From contig NZ_STGI01000001.1 in the NCBI RefSeq assembly GCF_004804275.1, positions 496,001-560,000 on the forward strand: 64,000 nt of DNA, read 5' to 3'. Of this stretch, positions 53,125 to 64,000 are shown piece after piece; the first letter of the stretch is position 1; every line of letters begins with the position of its first letter. Both the position numbers and the translations under genes were made by a program. The notes beneath the pieces are model-generated. The model did no database searches and had not been told where the DNA came from. It saw only the letters and a list, made by a program, of their open reading frames with translations. This DNA comes from Herbaspirillum sp. ST 5-3. GTDB lineage: Bacteria; Pseudomonadota; Gammaproteobacteria; Burkholderiales; Burkholderiaceae_D.

Positions 53125-54051
53125 TTAGCCAGCAGCATTCAGCGCTGTCTCGATCTCTTGACGTTTTAACTCCGGCGCGAACGCCAGAATGAAGTCATAG
53201 ACATAGGAACGCAAATACGCGCCGCGGCGGACTGCCAGCCTGGTCAGGTTGGGCGCGAACAGGTGTGCGGCCTTGACCGCGCACAGGCCCGGCGCCAGAT
53301 TGTTCTCGGCCGCCATGGAGGCAACGATGCCGACGCCGAGTCCGAGCGATACGTACTGCTGGATCACGTCGGAATCCATGGCAGTCAACACGATGTCGGT
53401 GCTGATGCCGCTTTCACGAAATGCATCGTCGATATGACCGCGGCCGGTGAATCCGACGTCATAGGTAATGAGCGGATACTCAGCCAGCTGCTGCAATGAC
53501 ACCTTCTCGACATCGCTCAGCGGATGGCCTTGCGGAACGACGATCATGTGGCTCCAGCGATAGCACGGAAAGGAAACCAGCTCGTCGAACTGGCTGAGGC
53601 CTTCGGTCGCGATGCCGACGTCGGCCCTGCCGGAAATGACCCATTCCGCGATATGCTCGGGCGCGCTTTGCTGCAGGGCGATGCGCACTTCCGGGAACGC
53701 GTTGCGAAAGGACTGCACGACGCGCGGCAATACATAACGGGCCTGCGTGTGCGTTGTGGCGACGGCGAGCGTACCGCTGCGCTCGCCCGCATATTCCTGA
53801 CTGGCCTGGCGCAGGTTTTCCGCTTCCAGCAACAGGCGCTCGATGATCTGCAGAATGCCCCTGCCGGGATCGGTGAGGCCGGTGAGGCGCTTGCCGTTGC
53901 GCTCGAAAATCTCGACGCCCAGTTCCTCTTCCAGCTCGCGGATCTGGCGGCTGACGCCCGGTTGCGAGGTGAACAGCACATTGGCGACTTCGGTCAGGTT
54001 GTAGCCGCGCCGGGCCGCTTCACGGACTGAACGCAATTGTTGAAAATTCAT
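53125..54051 (-). CDS. cysB: CysB-like LysR regulator of sulfur assimilation
   Basis: This 308-aa regulator begins MNFQQLRSVREAARRGYNLTEVAN, the CysB/Cbl form of the LysR helix-turn-helix, with TSQPGVSRQIRELEEELG following. The effector domain has TTHTQARYVLP, the CysB-family ligand-binding block, and GLGVGIVASMA. It responds in relatives to N-acetylserine and sulfate. It starts 10 bp after the cysA stop, so it is made from the sulfate operon that it would control. Confidence 0.93.
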   Translation of the reverse strand: MNFQQLRSVREAARRGYNLTEVANVLFTSQPGVSRQIRELEEELGVEIFERNGKRLTGLTDPGRGILQIIERLLLEAENLRQASQEYAGERSGTLAVATTHTQARYVLPRVVQSFRNAFPEVRIALQQSAPEHIAEWVISGRADVGIATEGLSQFDELVSFPCYRWSHMIVVPQGHPLSDVEKVSLQQLAEYPLITYDVGFTGRGHIDDAFRESGISTDIVLTAMDSDVIQQYVSLGLGVGIVASMAAENNLAPGLCAVKAAHLFAPNLTRLAVRRGAYLRSYVYDFILAFAPELKRQEIETALNAAG

Positions 54052-54061
54052 TTGCTTCCCC

Positions 54062-55129
54062 TCAGGCGGCGTGGTCGACGAAGACGCGGAGGCGCTTCGG
54101 GCGCACCAGCAGCATCTCGCCTTGGGTCAGGCCCAGTTGCGCGTAACGTTCGGTGGAAATGACGGCCTCGATCAGTTGCGCGTTGTCGGCGCGTTCGAGT
54201 TCCAGCTGCGCCAGCGGTCCGATCGCGTGGGCATGCCGCAAGCGGGCGATGATGCCTTCGGCGCCGGCGGTATAAGCTTCGATCTCGATGTCATGCGGGC
54301 GCACGTAGCCGATGCCTTGCGCGTCGCGTGCCTGTGCATGATCGGGTGCGTCCAGCGCCATGCCGCCGGCATCCAGCACGCCTTCATGCACGCGTCCATG
54401 AAACAGGTTGACGTTGCCGAGAAAGCCGTACACGAAAGGCGATGCCGGATGGTTGTACACGTCCTGCGGCGAGCCGATCTGCTCCACTCTTCCCTTGTTC
54501 ATCAGCACGATCCGGTCGGATACTTCGAGTGCTTCTTCCTGATCGTGTGTCACGAAGAGGCTGGTGACATGCAGTTCATCATGCAAGCGGCGCAGCCAGC
54601 GCCGCAGTTCCTTGCGCACCTGGGCATCGAGTGCGCCGAACGGCTCGTCCAACAGCAGTACGCGAGGTTCCACGGCGAGCGCACGTGCCAAGGCGATGCG
54701 CTGCCGCTGACCGCCGGAAAGCTGCTGCGGATAGCGGTCGGCGAGCCAGTCGAGCTGCACCAGTTCCAGCAAGGACATCACCTTTTTCCTGATGTCCGCA
54801 TCCGACGGACGCATGTTGCGCGGCTTCACGCGCAGGCCGAACGCGATGTTCTCGAACACGCTCATGTGCTTGAACAGCGCATAGTGCTGGAACACGAAGC
54901 CGACCTGCCGCTCGCGCACATGATGGCCAGATGCGTCTTCGCCGTCGAGGAACACCTGGCCAGAATCGGGCTGTTCGAGGCCGGCGATGATGCGCAGCAG
55001 CGTGGTCTTACCGCAACCGGATGGCCCGAGCAGCGCAGTCAGCTGCCCCGAAGGGAAATGCAGCGACACATTGTCGAGCGCCGCAAAACTGCCGAAGCGT
55101 TTCTGAATGTTTTTGACTTCGATACCCAT
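54062..55129 (-). CDS. cysA: Sulfate ABC transporter ATPase CysA
   Basis: This 355-aa ATPase drives sulfate/thiosulfate import. It begins [15 protein letters not shown] and has Walker [10 protein letters not shown], signature [15 protein letters not shown], Walker [13 protein letters not shown] and the H-loop [12 protein letters not shown]-terminal regulatory domain (TOBE-like) follows residue 240. The start is the ATG two bases after the cysW stop; an open frame upstream is a shadow of cysW. Confidence 0.96.
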   Translation of the reverse strand: MGIEVKNIQKRFGSFAALDNVSLHFPSGQLTALLGPSGCGKTTLLRIIAGLEQPDSGQVFLDGEDASGHHVRERQVGFVFQHYALFKHMSVFENIAFGLRVKPRNMRPSDADIRKKVMSLLELVQLDWLADRYPQQLSGGQRQRIALARALAVEPRVLLLDEPFGALDAQVRKELRRWLRRLHDELHVTSLFVTHDQEEALEVSDRIVLMNKGRVEQIGSPQDVYNHPASPFVYGFLGNVNLFHGRVHEGVLDAGGMALDAPDHAQARDAQGIGYVRPHDIEIEAYTAGAEGIIARLRHAHAIGPLAQLELERADNAQLIEAVISTERYAQLGLTQGEMLLVRPKRLRVFVDHAA

Positions 55130-55131
55130 GA

Positions 55132-56028
55132 TTATTCCTGATGTACTTGCAGTTTCGTGCCCTGCGCGCGCCATTCGATCAATGACTTGAGCGCGAGCGT
55201 GACGAGTGCCAGCAGCGCCAGCACCGAGGCGGCGGCGAAGGCCGCGACAAAGTTGTATTCGTTGTAGAGGATCTCGACATGCAAGGGCATGGTGTTGGTC
55301 TCGCCGCGGATGTGCCCGGAGACGACCGACACGGCGCCGAACTCGCCCATCGCCCGCGCGTTGCACAGGATCACGCCGTACAGCAGTCCCCATTTGATAT
55401 TCGGCAGCGTCACATGGCGGAAGGTGCGCCAGCCGGAAGCGCCCAGCACCAGCGCGGCTTCCTCCTCCTCCGTACCCTGCGATTGCATCAGCGGGATCAG
55501 CTCGCGCGCGACGAAGGGGAAGGTAACAAAGGTCGTTGCAAGTACGATGCCGGGCACGGCGAACAGGATCCTGATGTCGTGCTCTGCCAGCCACGGCCCC
55601 AGCCATCCCTGCGCGCCGAAGATCAGCACATAGATCAGGCCCGCGATCACCGGCGATACCGAGAATGGCAGGTCGATCAGGGTCAGCAGGATGTGCTTGC
55701 CACGGAAGCTGAACTTGGCGATGCACCACGCTGCCGCCACGCCGAACACCAGGTTCAGCGGTACGGCGACGGCCGCGGTGAGCAGGGTCAGTCTGATGGC
55801 GGCCAGCGCATCGGGCTCGCCGAGCGCCACAAGATAGGCATCCCAGCCCTTCTTCAGCGCTTCCGTAAAAACTGCAAGCAGCGGAAGGAACAGGAAGAGC
55901 GCGAGGAAGGCCAGCGCAAGGCCGATCAGCAGCACGCGCACCCAGAACGGCTCGCCGGTTGCCGCGGGCGCACCGGCCGGTTCGCGCATCTGCGCCGGAT
56001 TCAGCAAGGTCGTGGCGGCACCTGTCAT
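55132..56028 (-). CDS. cysW: Sulfate ABC transporter permease CysW
   Basis: This 298-aa inner-membrane permease has six hydrophobic segments and the family features [18 protein letters not shown] and the cytoplasmic coupling motif [23 protein letters not shown]. It ends [11 protein letters not shown]. It lies one base after the cysT stop and two before cysA, so the three are one translational unit. Confidence 0.95.
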   Translation of the reverse strand: MTGAATTLLNPAQMREPAGAPAATGEPFWVRVLLIGLALAFLALFLFLPLLAVFTEALKKGWDAYLVALGEPDALAAIRLTLLTAAVAVPLNLVFGVAAAWCIAKFSFRGKHILLTLIDLPFSVSPVIAGLIYVLIFGAQGWLGPWLAEHDIRILFAVPGIVLATTFVTFPFVARELIPLMQSQGTEEEEAALVLGASGWRTFRHVTLPNIKWGLLYGVILCNARAMGEFGAVSVVSGHIRGETNTMPLHVEILYNEYNFVAAFAAASVLALLALVTLALKSLIEWRAQGTKLQVHQE

Positions 56029-56029
56029 G

Positions 56030-56908
56030 TCAGACTTTCTCCGCCCGGCCGCCCTTGCGGGTCCAGGCTTGCAGCAGGTTAATCGCGAGCAGCAACAGGA
56101 AGGACGCCATCAGCATCACGACAGCGATCGCCGTGGCGCCGGTGTAGTCGTATTGCTCCAGCTTGGTAATGATGAACAGCGGCGTAATTTCGGACACCAT
56201 GGGCATGTTGCCGGCGATGAAGATCACCGAGCCGTATTCGCCGGTAGCGCGCGCAAAGGCGAGCGCGAAACCGGTCAGCAAGGCCGGCAGGATGGTCGGA
56301 AAGATCACTCTCGCGAAGGTTTGCCAACGGTTGGCGCCGAGGCTGGCGGCCGCTTCCTCCAGTTCACGTTCGGCTTCTTCTAGAACCGGTTGCACGGTAC
56401 GCACGACGAAGGGCAAGCCGATGAAGGTCAGCGCCACCAGGATGCCCAATGGCGTGAATGCGACCTTGATGCCGAAGGGTTCGAGATAACGGCCGATCCA
56501 CCCATGCGGGGAATACAGCGTCGTCAGCGCGATGCCGGCCACTGCCGTCGGCAAGGCAAACGGCAGATCGACCAGCGCATCGATCAGTCGTTTGCCGGGA
56601 AAGCGATAACGCACCAGCACCCAGGCGACGATACCGCCAAAGACCACATTGAGCGCCGCCCCGAGCAGCGACGCGCCGAAGGTCAGACGGTAGGATGCCA
56701 GCACCCGCTCGGAGGTGACCGCGGCCTGGAACGCATCCCAGCGCATCGTGAACGTCTTCAGGAACACTGCCGACAGCGGAATGAGCACGATGAGGGCGAG
56801 ATACAGCAGGGTGAACCCGAGCGAGAGGTGAAAGCCGGGCAGTACGCACGATGACGGCTTCCTCGATGCAACCCCTCCGATATCCGATCTTGCTATTGCG
56901 CCTGCCAT
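56030..56908 (-). CDS. cysT: Sulfate ABC transporter permease CysT (CysU)
   Basis: This 292-aa permease has six hydrophobic segments, [28 protein letters not shown] and the coupling motif [22 protein letters not shown]. The start was moved to the ATG following GGGAG; a longer frame of about 80 codons extends into the promoter-like region and is rejected. About 205 bp separate it from the EAL gene, enough for its own promoter. Confidence 0.94.
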   Translation of the reverse strand: MAGAIARSDIGGVASRKPSSCVLPGFHLSLGFTLLYLALIVLIPLSAVFLKTFTMRWDAFQAAVTSERVLASYRLTFGASLLGAALNVVFGGIVAWVLVRYRFPGKRLIDALVDLPFALPTAVAGIALTTLYSPHGWIGRYLEPFGIKVAFTPLGILVALTFIGLPFVVRTVQPVLEEAERELEEAAASLGANRWQTFARVIFPTILPALLTGFALAFARATGEYGSVIFIAGNMPMVSEITPLFIITKLEQYDYTGATAIAVVMLMASFLLLLAINLLQAWTRKGGRAEKV

Positions 56909-57113
56909 GTCCGCTCCCTTGCGCTCCTTCAGGACGGATGGAATCGCCTTGAAACGAGCACTTATTACTAATTCAGCTATAGAACCGCAATAATTGCACT
57001 CAAAACACATAAAGAGAACGACTTTTTTCGCATTTCTATAGGCCGTTTTCAAATAAGGAAGCAGAGCGAAGTAAAAACAGGCTGATTGCAACAATGCATG
57101 CAGCCCGCGATTT

Positions 57114-57977
57114 TCATGCCGCGTCGGCGCAGGATGCGACACGATGCCGGATTGGCGACAGTTTCATGTGCGGCTCCGCCTGCTTGATGGAGGAATGCGG
57201 AAGATCCCAGATGAAGCCTTGTGCATGGATCGGCGCCCCGCTTGCGCGGACCATGCGCATCAGCATTTCCAGCATGTCCGCGCCTTCGACGCGCTTGAAA
57301 ACGACCTGGATATTTCGCTCGGCGCATCGCTGGATCAGCTTCAGGGCAGGTTCTTCGCACACGCCATTCCGGGTATCGACCTTGACCACCTGCGGCCGCA
57401 CGCGATCGATCAGCGACAAGGCATCCTGCGCATCGACGGCATTGACCGCGATGCGGAAATCATTTCGCCGGTAGTTGTCGGTCACAAAGTCCAGCAGCCA
57501 TCCCTGCTGTTGTGCGATCACCGGCAATTGCAGCACGATGCGTTGCTGCGGCAGATCGAGCAGATTCAGAATCCGCTTGAACGCTGTTCCGTGGTTGCCA
57601 TCCACCGCTGCAAGAAGCCGGGCATGCACGCTCAAGTACAAATCGCTGCCCTCAGCCTGCGGCTGGCGAAAGAAATTGATGGCATGTAGCACGCGGCACA
57701 AGCGATCCAGCTCGACCGATTCGTCGTCATTGGCAGCATGGTCCAGGAGCTTCCACAGACACAGGCCCTGGTCCGATCCAGAACTGGTGCGGGCAAAGCC
57801 CTCGTGTCCGACGATATGGCCGGTGGCAACTTCGCGGATCGGCTGGAACGCGCTCGTCAGCGTGGAGTTGAAGTAGCACCCCTTTGCGCGCCCGTCGGCG
57901 CCGAGCCACACACGAGTACCCGCGTGCGTGGTGCCGTAAAGGCGTGCGAGATAGTTTTTCAGTCCTGGAAAAGACAC
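57114..57977 (-). CDS. Degenerate EAL-domain protein in the sulfate locus
   Basis: This 287-aa protein is a single EAL domain (from about residue 40) without a GGDEF or transmembrane part. Most catalytic and metal residues of cyclic-di-GMP phosphodiesterases are changed. The EAL motif reads HEGFAR (Glu59-Gly60-Phe61), the conserved Asn is His118, the ExxE-type site reads QLPV (Gln150), and the DDFG site reads NAVD (179-182). A late Lys-x-Asp (KVD near residue 200) remains. It is therefore unlikely to hydrolyse cyclic-di-GMP and could be a protein-binding or sensing module. It lies between sbp and cysT, 54 bp after sbp on the same strand. Confidence 0.88.
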   Translation of the reverse strand: MSFPGLKNYLARLYGTTHAGTRVWLGADGRAKGCYFNSTLTSAFQPIREVATGHIVGHEGFARTSSGSDQGLCLWKLLDHAANDDESVELDRLCRVLHAINFFRQPQAEGSDLYLSVHARLLAAVDGNHGTAFKRILNLLDLPQQRIVLQLPVIAQQQGWLLDFVTDNYRRNDFRIAVNAVDAQDALSLIDRVRPQVVKVDTRNGVCEEPALKLIQRCAERNIQVVFKRVEGADMLEMLMRMVRASGAPIHAQGFIWDLPHSSIKQAEPHMKLSPIRHRVASCADAA

Positions 57978-58031
57978 GGCGACAGCTCCTGCTCGATGCG
58001 CATGATTTCTCGGTTGCTGCTCAGGCAGCGA

Positions 58032-59039
58032 TTACTTCTGGCCCGGCTGGTAGATCTGGTCGAACGATCCGCCATCGGCGAAATGCGCCTTCTGCGCCGA
58101 CGCCCATCCGCCGAACACCTCATCGATCGTGAACAGCTTCACTTTCGGAAATTGCGACGCGTATTTCCTGGCGATTTTTTCGGAGATCGGGCGGTAGTAA
58201 TTCCTTGCCGCGATTTCCTGTCCATCATCGCTGTAAAGATACTGCAGATAAGCCTCCGCCACCTTGCGCGTGCCCTTCTTGTCCACCACCTTGTCGACGA
58301 CGGCAACGGGAGGCTCGGCGAGAATGCTGAGCGTCGGTGCAACCACTTCGAACTTGTCCGGGCCGAGTTCCTTGATCGCGAGGATGGCTTCGTTTTCCCA
58401 CGCGATCAGCACATCGCCGATGCCGCGTTCGACGAAGGTGGTGGTGGCGCCGCGCGCGCCGGAGTCGAGCACTGGCACGTTCCTGAAGATCCTGGCGATG
58501 AACTCTTTTGCGCTCGCCTCCGAGCCACCCGGCTGTTTCAATGCATAACCCCAGGCGGCAAGATAGTTCCAGCGCGCGCCGCCGGAAGTTTTCGGGTTCG
58601 GCGTGATGACTGCGACGCCCGGCTTCGCCAGATCGCTCCAGTCCTTGATACCTTTCGGATTGCCCTTGCGCACCAGGAACACGATGGTCGAGGTGTACGG
58701 CGCGCTATTGTGCGGCAGGCGTTTCTGCCAATCCTTCGCAAGGAAACCGCGCTGCGCGATTTCATCGATATCGTAAGCGAGCGCCAGCGTGACGACATCG
58801 GCGCTCAAGCCATCGATCACGGACCGGGCCTGCTTGCCGGAGCCGCCGTGCGACTGCCGGATGCTGAGCTTGTCGCCGGTCCTGGGCTTCCATTGCGCGG
58901 CAAATGCCTTGTTGACGTCCTGATAGAGCTCGCGCGTGGGGTCGTAGGATACATTGAGCAGGTTGATGTCTTCCGCCCATGCCGCCGGTGCAACAAGGGC
59001 CAATGCCAGCAAGGGCTGGAGCAGTTTCTTCAATAACAT
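58032..59039 (-). CDS. sbp: Sulfate-binding periplasmic protein
   Basis: This 335-aa protein has a signal peptide ([14 protein letters not shown]) and the family features [33 protein letters not shown] and [17 protein letters not shown]. It delivers sulfate or thiosulfate to the CysTWA transporter encoded downstream. The end (YQPGQK) is typical. The EAL gene lies between it and the permeases. Confidence 0.95.
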   Translation of the reverse strand: MLLKKLLQPLLALALVAPAAWAEDINLLNVSYDPTRELYQDVNKAFAAQWKPRTGDKLSIRQSHGGSGKQARSVIDGLSADVVTLALAYDIDEIAQRGFLAKDWQKRLPHNSAPYTSTIVFLVRKGNPKGIKDWSDLAKPGVAVITPNPKTSGGARWNYLAAWGYALKQPGGSEASAKEFIARIFRNVPVLDSGARGATTTFVERGIGDVLIAWENEAILAIKELGPDKFEVVAPTLSILAEPPVAVVDKVVDKKGTRKVAEAYLQYLYSDDGQEIAARNYYRPISEKIARKYASQFPKVKLFTIDEVFGGWASAQKAHFADGGSFDQIYQPGQK

Positions 59040-59197
59040 GAGGCGTCTCCCTGACGATAAGTTGAAGTCGTCAGCTTAAAGAAACACCTGGAAGAAACGA
59101 ACGAATCGTTTTAAGGTTGATTATTTGGTTTATGCATATCGCGTTACCGCACAGCACCGGCGCCGCGACAGCGCTCGAACTTCACCATTGCTGCATC

Positions 59198-59455
59198 ATG
59201 ATTCCGATCCAAGACCTGCTGCATCGCATCCAATGGGATGCAGAATTTGGCAAAGGCAGTTTCATGATCGGCTACTACGATCGGGTCGACGACAACATCG
59301 TTCGCGTGCCGTTCCGCGAGATCTTCCTTGCGCCTGGCCAGCACTTTTCATTCGACGTGATGGACGAAGACGGCGAAACCCATATGGTGCCTTTCCATCG
59401 TGTCCGTGAAGTATGGCGCAATGGCGAGTTGATCTGGCAACGCAAGCTGCCGTGA
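59198..59455 (+). CDS. DUF504 domain protein
   Basis: This 85-aa protein matches DUF504: IPIQDLLHRIQWDAEFGKG at the start, YYDRVDDNIVRVPFREI in the middle, and VPFHRVREVWRNGELIWQRK at the end. The domain is short and found in bacteria and archaea, sometimes beside RNA-processing enzymes; its function is unknown. The ATG was chosen where the domain begins; extra codons upstream do not match. Confidence 0.85.
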   Translation: MIPIQDLLHRIQWDAEFGKGSFMIGYYDRVDDNIVRVPFREIFLAPGQHFSFDVMDEDGETHMVPFHRVREVWRNGELIWQRKLP

Positions 59456-59511
59456 ATCGATAGGGATATTTTCCACGTCGGCGCTGCAAGCGTTCTGCAT
59501 CGCGCCGCAGG

Positions 59512-60522
59512 TCATCCAAAATAATTCAAGCCGAGTGCTGCCTTCACCTCCGACATTGTCTGGCCGGACACTTGCCGCGCCTTTTCCGTCCCCTGGCGAA
59601 GGATGTTCAGAACTTCACCGCGGTCCATCGAGAACTGTTGCCGCCGCTGACGTATCGGTTCCAGCAAGGCTTGCAGATGATCGTTCAGCCGACGCTTCAA
59701 CACGCTGTCCGCAAGTCCGCCGCGCCGATAATGCGCCTTCAGTTCCTCCAGCGTCGCCGGCTCGGTGTCGAACGCATCAAGAAAGGTGAACACGACATTG
59801 CCTTCGATCTGGCCGGGATCATCCACGCGCAGATGCTGCGGGTCGGTGTACATGCGATTGACGGCCTTCTTGATCTCGTCCGCACTGGCGCCCAGCGGTA
59901 TCGCGTTGTTCAGGGACTTGCTCATCTTGGCCTTGCCATCGATGCCGGGCAGGCGTGTCACCGGCGACAGGACCGCCTCGCACTCGACGAGAACCTGGCG
60001 CTCGACCGCGCTGTTGAATTTGCGCACCAGTTCATTCGTCTGCTCGATCATCGGCAGTTGGTCATCGCCGACGGGAACCAGTGTCGCCTTGAATGCGGTA
60101 ATGTCGCCGGCCTGGCTGACCGGATAGGTCAGAAAGCCGGCAGGGATGTCGCGCTCAAAACCGCGCAATCGGATTTCATCCTTGATCGTCGGATTGCGCT
60201 CAAGTCGCGATACCGTCACCAGATTGAGGAGGTATTGCGTCAGCTCGGCAAGCTCCGGCACCTGCGACTGGATGAAAATGGTGGACAAGCCTGGATCGAT
60301 TCCCGCCGCAAGATAATCGAGCGCGACTTCGATCACGTTGTCGGTGACCTTCCGGTGCCGGCCGACGTTATCCGTCATGGCCTGGGTATCGGCAAGAAGC
60401 AGGAATTGCTGCGTGGTGTGCTGGAGTTCGACGCGCGCCCGAAGCGAGCCAACATAATGGCCGAGATGAAGCGGGCCGGTTGTACGGTCGCCGGTCAGGA
60501 CAACGGGTTTTGCTGATGACAT
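59512..60522 (-). CDS. trpS: Tryptophanyl-tRNA synthetase, variant type
   Basis: This 336-aa class I synthetase charges tRNA-Trp. The HIGH motif reads [12 protein letters not shown] and the KMSKS loop reads [11 protein letters not shown]. The start [16 protein letters not shown] differs from the common E. coli-type form, which reads SGAQPSGELTIGNY, and is closer to a second type seen in some proteobacteria and Firmicutes. Whether it is the only copy in the genome cannot be told here. It lies after the ftsH terminator on the same strand. Confidence 0.93.
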   Translation of the reverse strand: MSSAKPVVLTGDRTTGPLHLGHYVGSLRARVELQHTTQQFLLLADTQAMTDNVGRHRKVTDNVIEVALDYLAAGIDPGLSTIFIQSQVPELAELTQYLLNLVTVSRLERNPTIKDEIRLRGFERDIPAGFLTYPVSQAGDITAFKATLVPVGDDQLPMIEQTNELVRKFNSAVERQVLVECEAVLSPVTRLPGIDGKAKMSKSLNNAIPLGASADEIKKAVNRMYTDPQHLRVDDPGQIEGNVVFTFLDAFDTEPATLEELKAHYRRGGLADSVLKRRLNDHLQALLEPIRQRRQQFSMDRGEVLNILRQGTEKARQVSGQTMSEVKAALGLNYFG

Positions 60523-60565
60523 CTGGAATCCCTTTTATTCAAGATCCGCCGGTCAACACAGCAAA

Positions 60566-60598
60566 GCAAAAACAAATGCCGCCCTGAACGGCGGCATT
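60566..60598 (-). terminator. Intrinsic terminator of ftsH
   Basis: A 9-bp stem (AATGCCGCC with GGCGGCATT, six-base loop) is followed on the minus strand by a T-rich tract (TGTTTTTGC). It lies about 130 bp past the ftsH stop and before trpS. Confidence 0.75.
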
Positions 60599-60728
60599 GT
60601 TTATAAAGATGAATGGAAACAGGCCGCCAATGTCAGGCGGACCACCAATATTGACGAACTGATGCGTTCATTTCCATGCGGCGATTATATCACTCGCCAA
60701 TTGGAGCGATCGATGGTCCGCCACGAGC

Positions 60729-62600
<1,872 letters not shown>

Positions 62601-63079
62601 TGAATTCCTAAATGACAATAACGAAACGATTCGTCCGCTTGTCGTGTTCTTGCCCTTGAAGTAGAGCAAGCAGTACCACTATAGTGGTTCCGTTCAAACC
62701 GCGCTGCGTTTGCCTTGCTTCAACCTGAGCGAGAGCAAGGTTCAAGCACATAGTATCGTTCATTCGCACTATAAATAAGCGAATAATTTCGTTGGATTGG
62801 TTCGGAAAAAGAGGAACAAGAAACTGGGTGTTTTGAATTGGCAAGAGTAGAGCCTTGATCGCTGATTGCATCAGTGCATCTGATGCCGCATCGCCATGAA
62901 CGACAAGCGCCTCCGCCGGCTTGGCCAGGGAGGCGCGTCGTGGATCGGCGTACTGAGCCACAGTCGCAACAAGGGCGGCGACAGCCATGCTTGCAAGTTG
63001 TCAGGATTGAAACCTGTTGCGCCGATAATTCATTTACCCGGCTTTCTGTATCTCCTGTATCAGTCGAGAGATCCGAACT
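62601..63079. other. Intergenic region upstream of ftsH
   Basis: These 479 bp carry no convincing gene. A 126-aa minus-strand frame exists but contains a palindrome and shows no family features, so it was rejected. The ftsH promoter should lie here. Confidence 0.5.
62675..62688. promoter_or_regulatory. Palindrome upstream of ftsH
   Basis: ACCACTATAGTGGT is a perfect 14-bp palindrome about 75 bp upstream of the likely ftsH start. It may be an operator for a dimeric regulator. No gene for such a regulator is adjacent. Confidence 0.45.
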
Positions 63080-64000
63080 TCAAATCGCGGCTGCGATGGC
63101 CTTGCCTGCATCGGTGGTGGATGCCTTGCCGCCGAGGTCCGGCGTCACCGCGCCTTCCAGGATGCTTTGCTCGATGGCCTTCAGGATGGCGTCGTGCGCC
63201 GCCGTGTAGTTCGCATCGCCCTGGCCGAGGAAGTCGAGCATCATGGCGCCCGACCAGATCATGGCGATCGGGTTGGCAATGTTCCTGCCGTAGATGTCCG
63301 GCGCGGAACCGTGCACCGGTTCGAACAGCGAGGGGAATTTGCGCTCGGGGTTCAGGTTGGCCGAGGGTGCGATGCCGATGGTGCCGGTGCAGGCCGGGCC
63401 GAGGTCGGACAGGATGTCGCCGAACAGGTTGGAAGCGACCACCACGTCGAAGCGCTCCGGACTCATCACGAAACGGGCGCACAGGATGTCGATGTGATAC
63501 TTGTCCCACTGCACATCCGGATACGTCTTTGCCACTGCCTCGACGCGCTCGTCCCAGAACGGCATGCTGATCGAGATGCCGTTCGACTTGGTGGCGGACG
63601 TCAGGTGTTTCTTCGGGCGGCGTTGCGCCAGGTCGAAGGCGTACTTCAGCACGCGGTCGACACCATGGCGGGTGAACACGGCTTCCTGCAGCGCGAACTC
63701 GCGGTCCGTGCCGCTGAACATGCGGCCGCCGACGGACGAGTATTCCCCCTCGGTGTTCTCGCGCACCACGTAGAAGTCGATGTCGCCCGGCTTCTTGTTG
63801 GCCAAGGGGCAAGGCACGCCGGGCATCAGGCGCACCGGGCGCAGGTTGATGTATTCGTCGAACTGGCGGCGGAACTGGATCAGCGAGCCCCACAGCGAAA
63901 TATGGTCGGGCACGGTGGCCGGCCAGCCGACCGCGCCAAAGAAGATCGCCTCGAACTGGCTCAGTTGCTCGAACCAGTCGTCCGGCATCATCTTGCCGTG
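63080..64000 (-). CDS. Tartrate/D-malate dehydrogenase-like protein (partial)
   Basis: The C-terminal 306 residues of a decarboxylating dehydrogenase are present; the N-terminus lies beyond the window. Visible blocks are HGKMMPDDWFEQLSQFEAIFFGAVGWP (shortened), LWGSLIQFRRQFDEYINLRPVRL, YVVRENTEGEYSSVGGR, and FEPVHGSAPDIYGRNIANPIAMIWSGAMMLDFLG, which hold the substrate- and NAD-binding residues of the isocitrate/isopropylmalate superfamily. The sequence fits tartrate dehydrogenase (TtuC) and D-malate dehydrogenase (DmlA). The stop is in the window; the reaction cannot be fixed by sequence alone. Confidence 0.9.
   Translation of the reverse strand, partial: HGKMMPDDWFEQLSQFEAIFFGAVGWPATVPDHISLWGSLIQFRRQFDEYINLRPVRLMPGVPCPLANKKPGDIDFYVVRENTEGEYSSVGGRMFSGTDREFALQEAVFTRHGVDRVLKYAFDLAQRRPKKHLTSATKSNGISISMPFWDERVEAVAKTYPDVQWDKYHIDILCARFVMSPERFDVVVASNLFGDILSDLGPACTGTIGIAPSANLNPERKFPSLFEPVHGSAPDIYGRNIANPIAMIWSGAMMLDFLGQGDANYTAAHDAILKAIEQSILEGAVTPDLGGKASTTDAGKAIAAAI

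Noticed and set aside
57738-59036. A 432-aa plus-strand open frame
   Set aside because: It is antisense to the EAL and sbp genes, both of which have clear family motifs.
62608-62988. A 126-aa frame upstream of ftsH
   Set aside because: It contains a perfect palindrome and shows no family resemblance; the region is better read as regulatory.

Overview
The window looks like chromosomal DNA from a betaproteobacterium of the order Burkholderiales, most likely Oxalobacteraceae (Herbaspirillum/Noviherbaspirillum/Massilia relatives). This rests on high GC, dense short operons, the sulfate set sbp-cysT-cysW-cysA-cysB with a LysR gene at its end, an AzlC/AzlD pair, several DUF families common in that group, and the overall style of the proteins. 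It is an inference from content; no rRNA or tRNA gene is present to confirm it. I see no CRISPR array, prophage or replication origin.

Layout. 1-4.7 kb is accessory: two IS110-family elements of the IS1111 subgroup in opposite orientation, around small orphan genes (an SseB-like protein, a membrane protein and an unknown 120-aa protein). 4.7-9.65 kb is a minus-strand operon for a 2-oxoacid:acceptor oxidoreductase. Its third subunit fuses the gamma domain, a GltD-like FAD/NADPH module and a ferredoxin; a cupin regulator ends the operon. 9.9-13.6 kb holds an FAD dehydrogenase and envelope or stress proteins (BON, PA2169, DUF4142). 14-19 kb is the prkA-yeaH-spoVR stress operon. 19.4-32.4 kb holds AsmA, a SET-domain methyltransferase, AzlCD, two transporters, a periplasmic solute-binding protein, a secreted hydrolase and small orphans.

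32.4-38.4 kb is mostly envelope and secreted proteins: a phospholipase D-type lipoprotein, a sorbosone-dehydrogenase-like lipoprotein, a CHRD lipoprotein, a Thr-rich secreted protein and an outer-membrane barrel. 38.5-42.9 kb is a tight five-gene operon (alpha/beta hydrolase, acyl carrier protein, ketoacyl synthase, response regulator, histidine kinase). I consider it the best candidate for an undescribed system. 43-49.8 kb has an MFS transporter, DUF2804, and a TetR regulator divergent from a thiolase/acyl-CoA dehydrogenase operon with a readable promoter and twin operators. 49.8-53 kb holds small regulators, including an NsrR-type Fe-S regulator followed by a group III truncated haemoglobin (nitric oxide response). 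53.1-59 kb is the sulfate uptake locus, carrying a catalytically degenerate EAL-domain gene between sbp and cysT. 59-64 kb has DUF504, trpS, a stand-alone ftsH and the start-less part of a tartrate/malate-type dehydrogenase cut by the window edge.

Most sizeable open frames opposite these genes (for example at 7.5-9.0, 14.1-15.7, 20.5-21.8 and 57.7-59.0 kb) are antisense shadows and are left out. Start codons were re-chosen where a ribosome binding site or a family N-terminus favoured an internal start.
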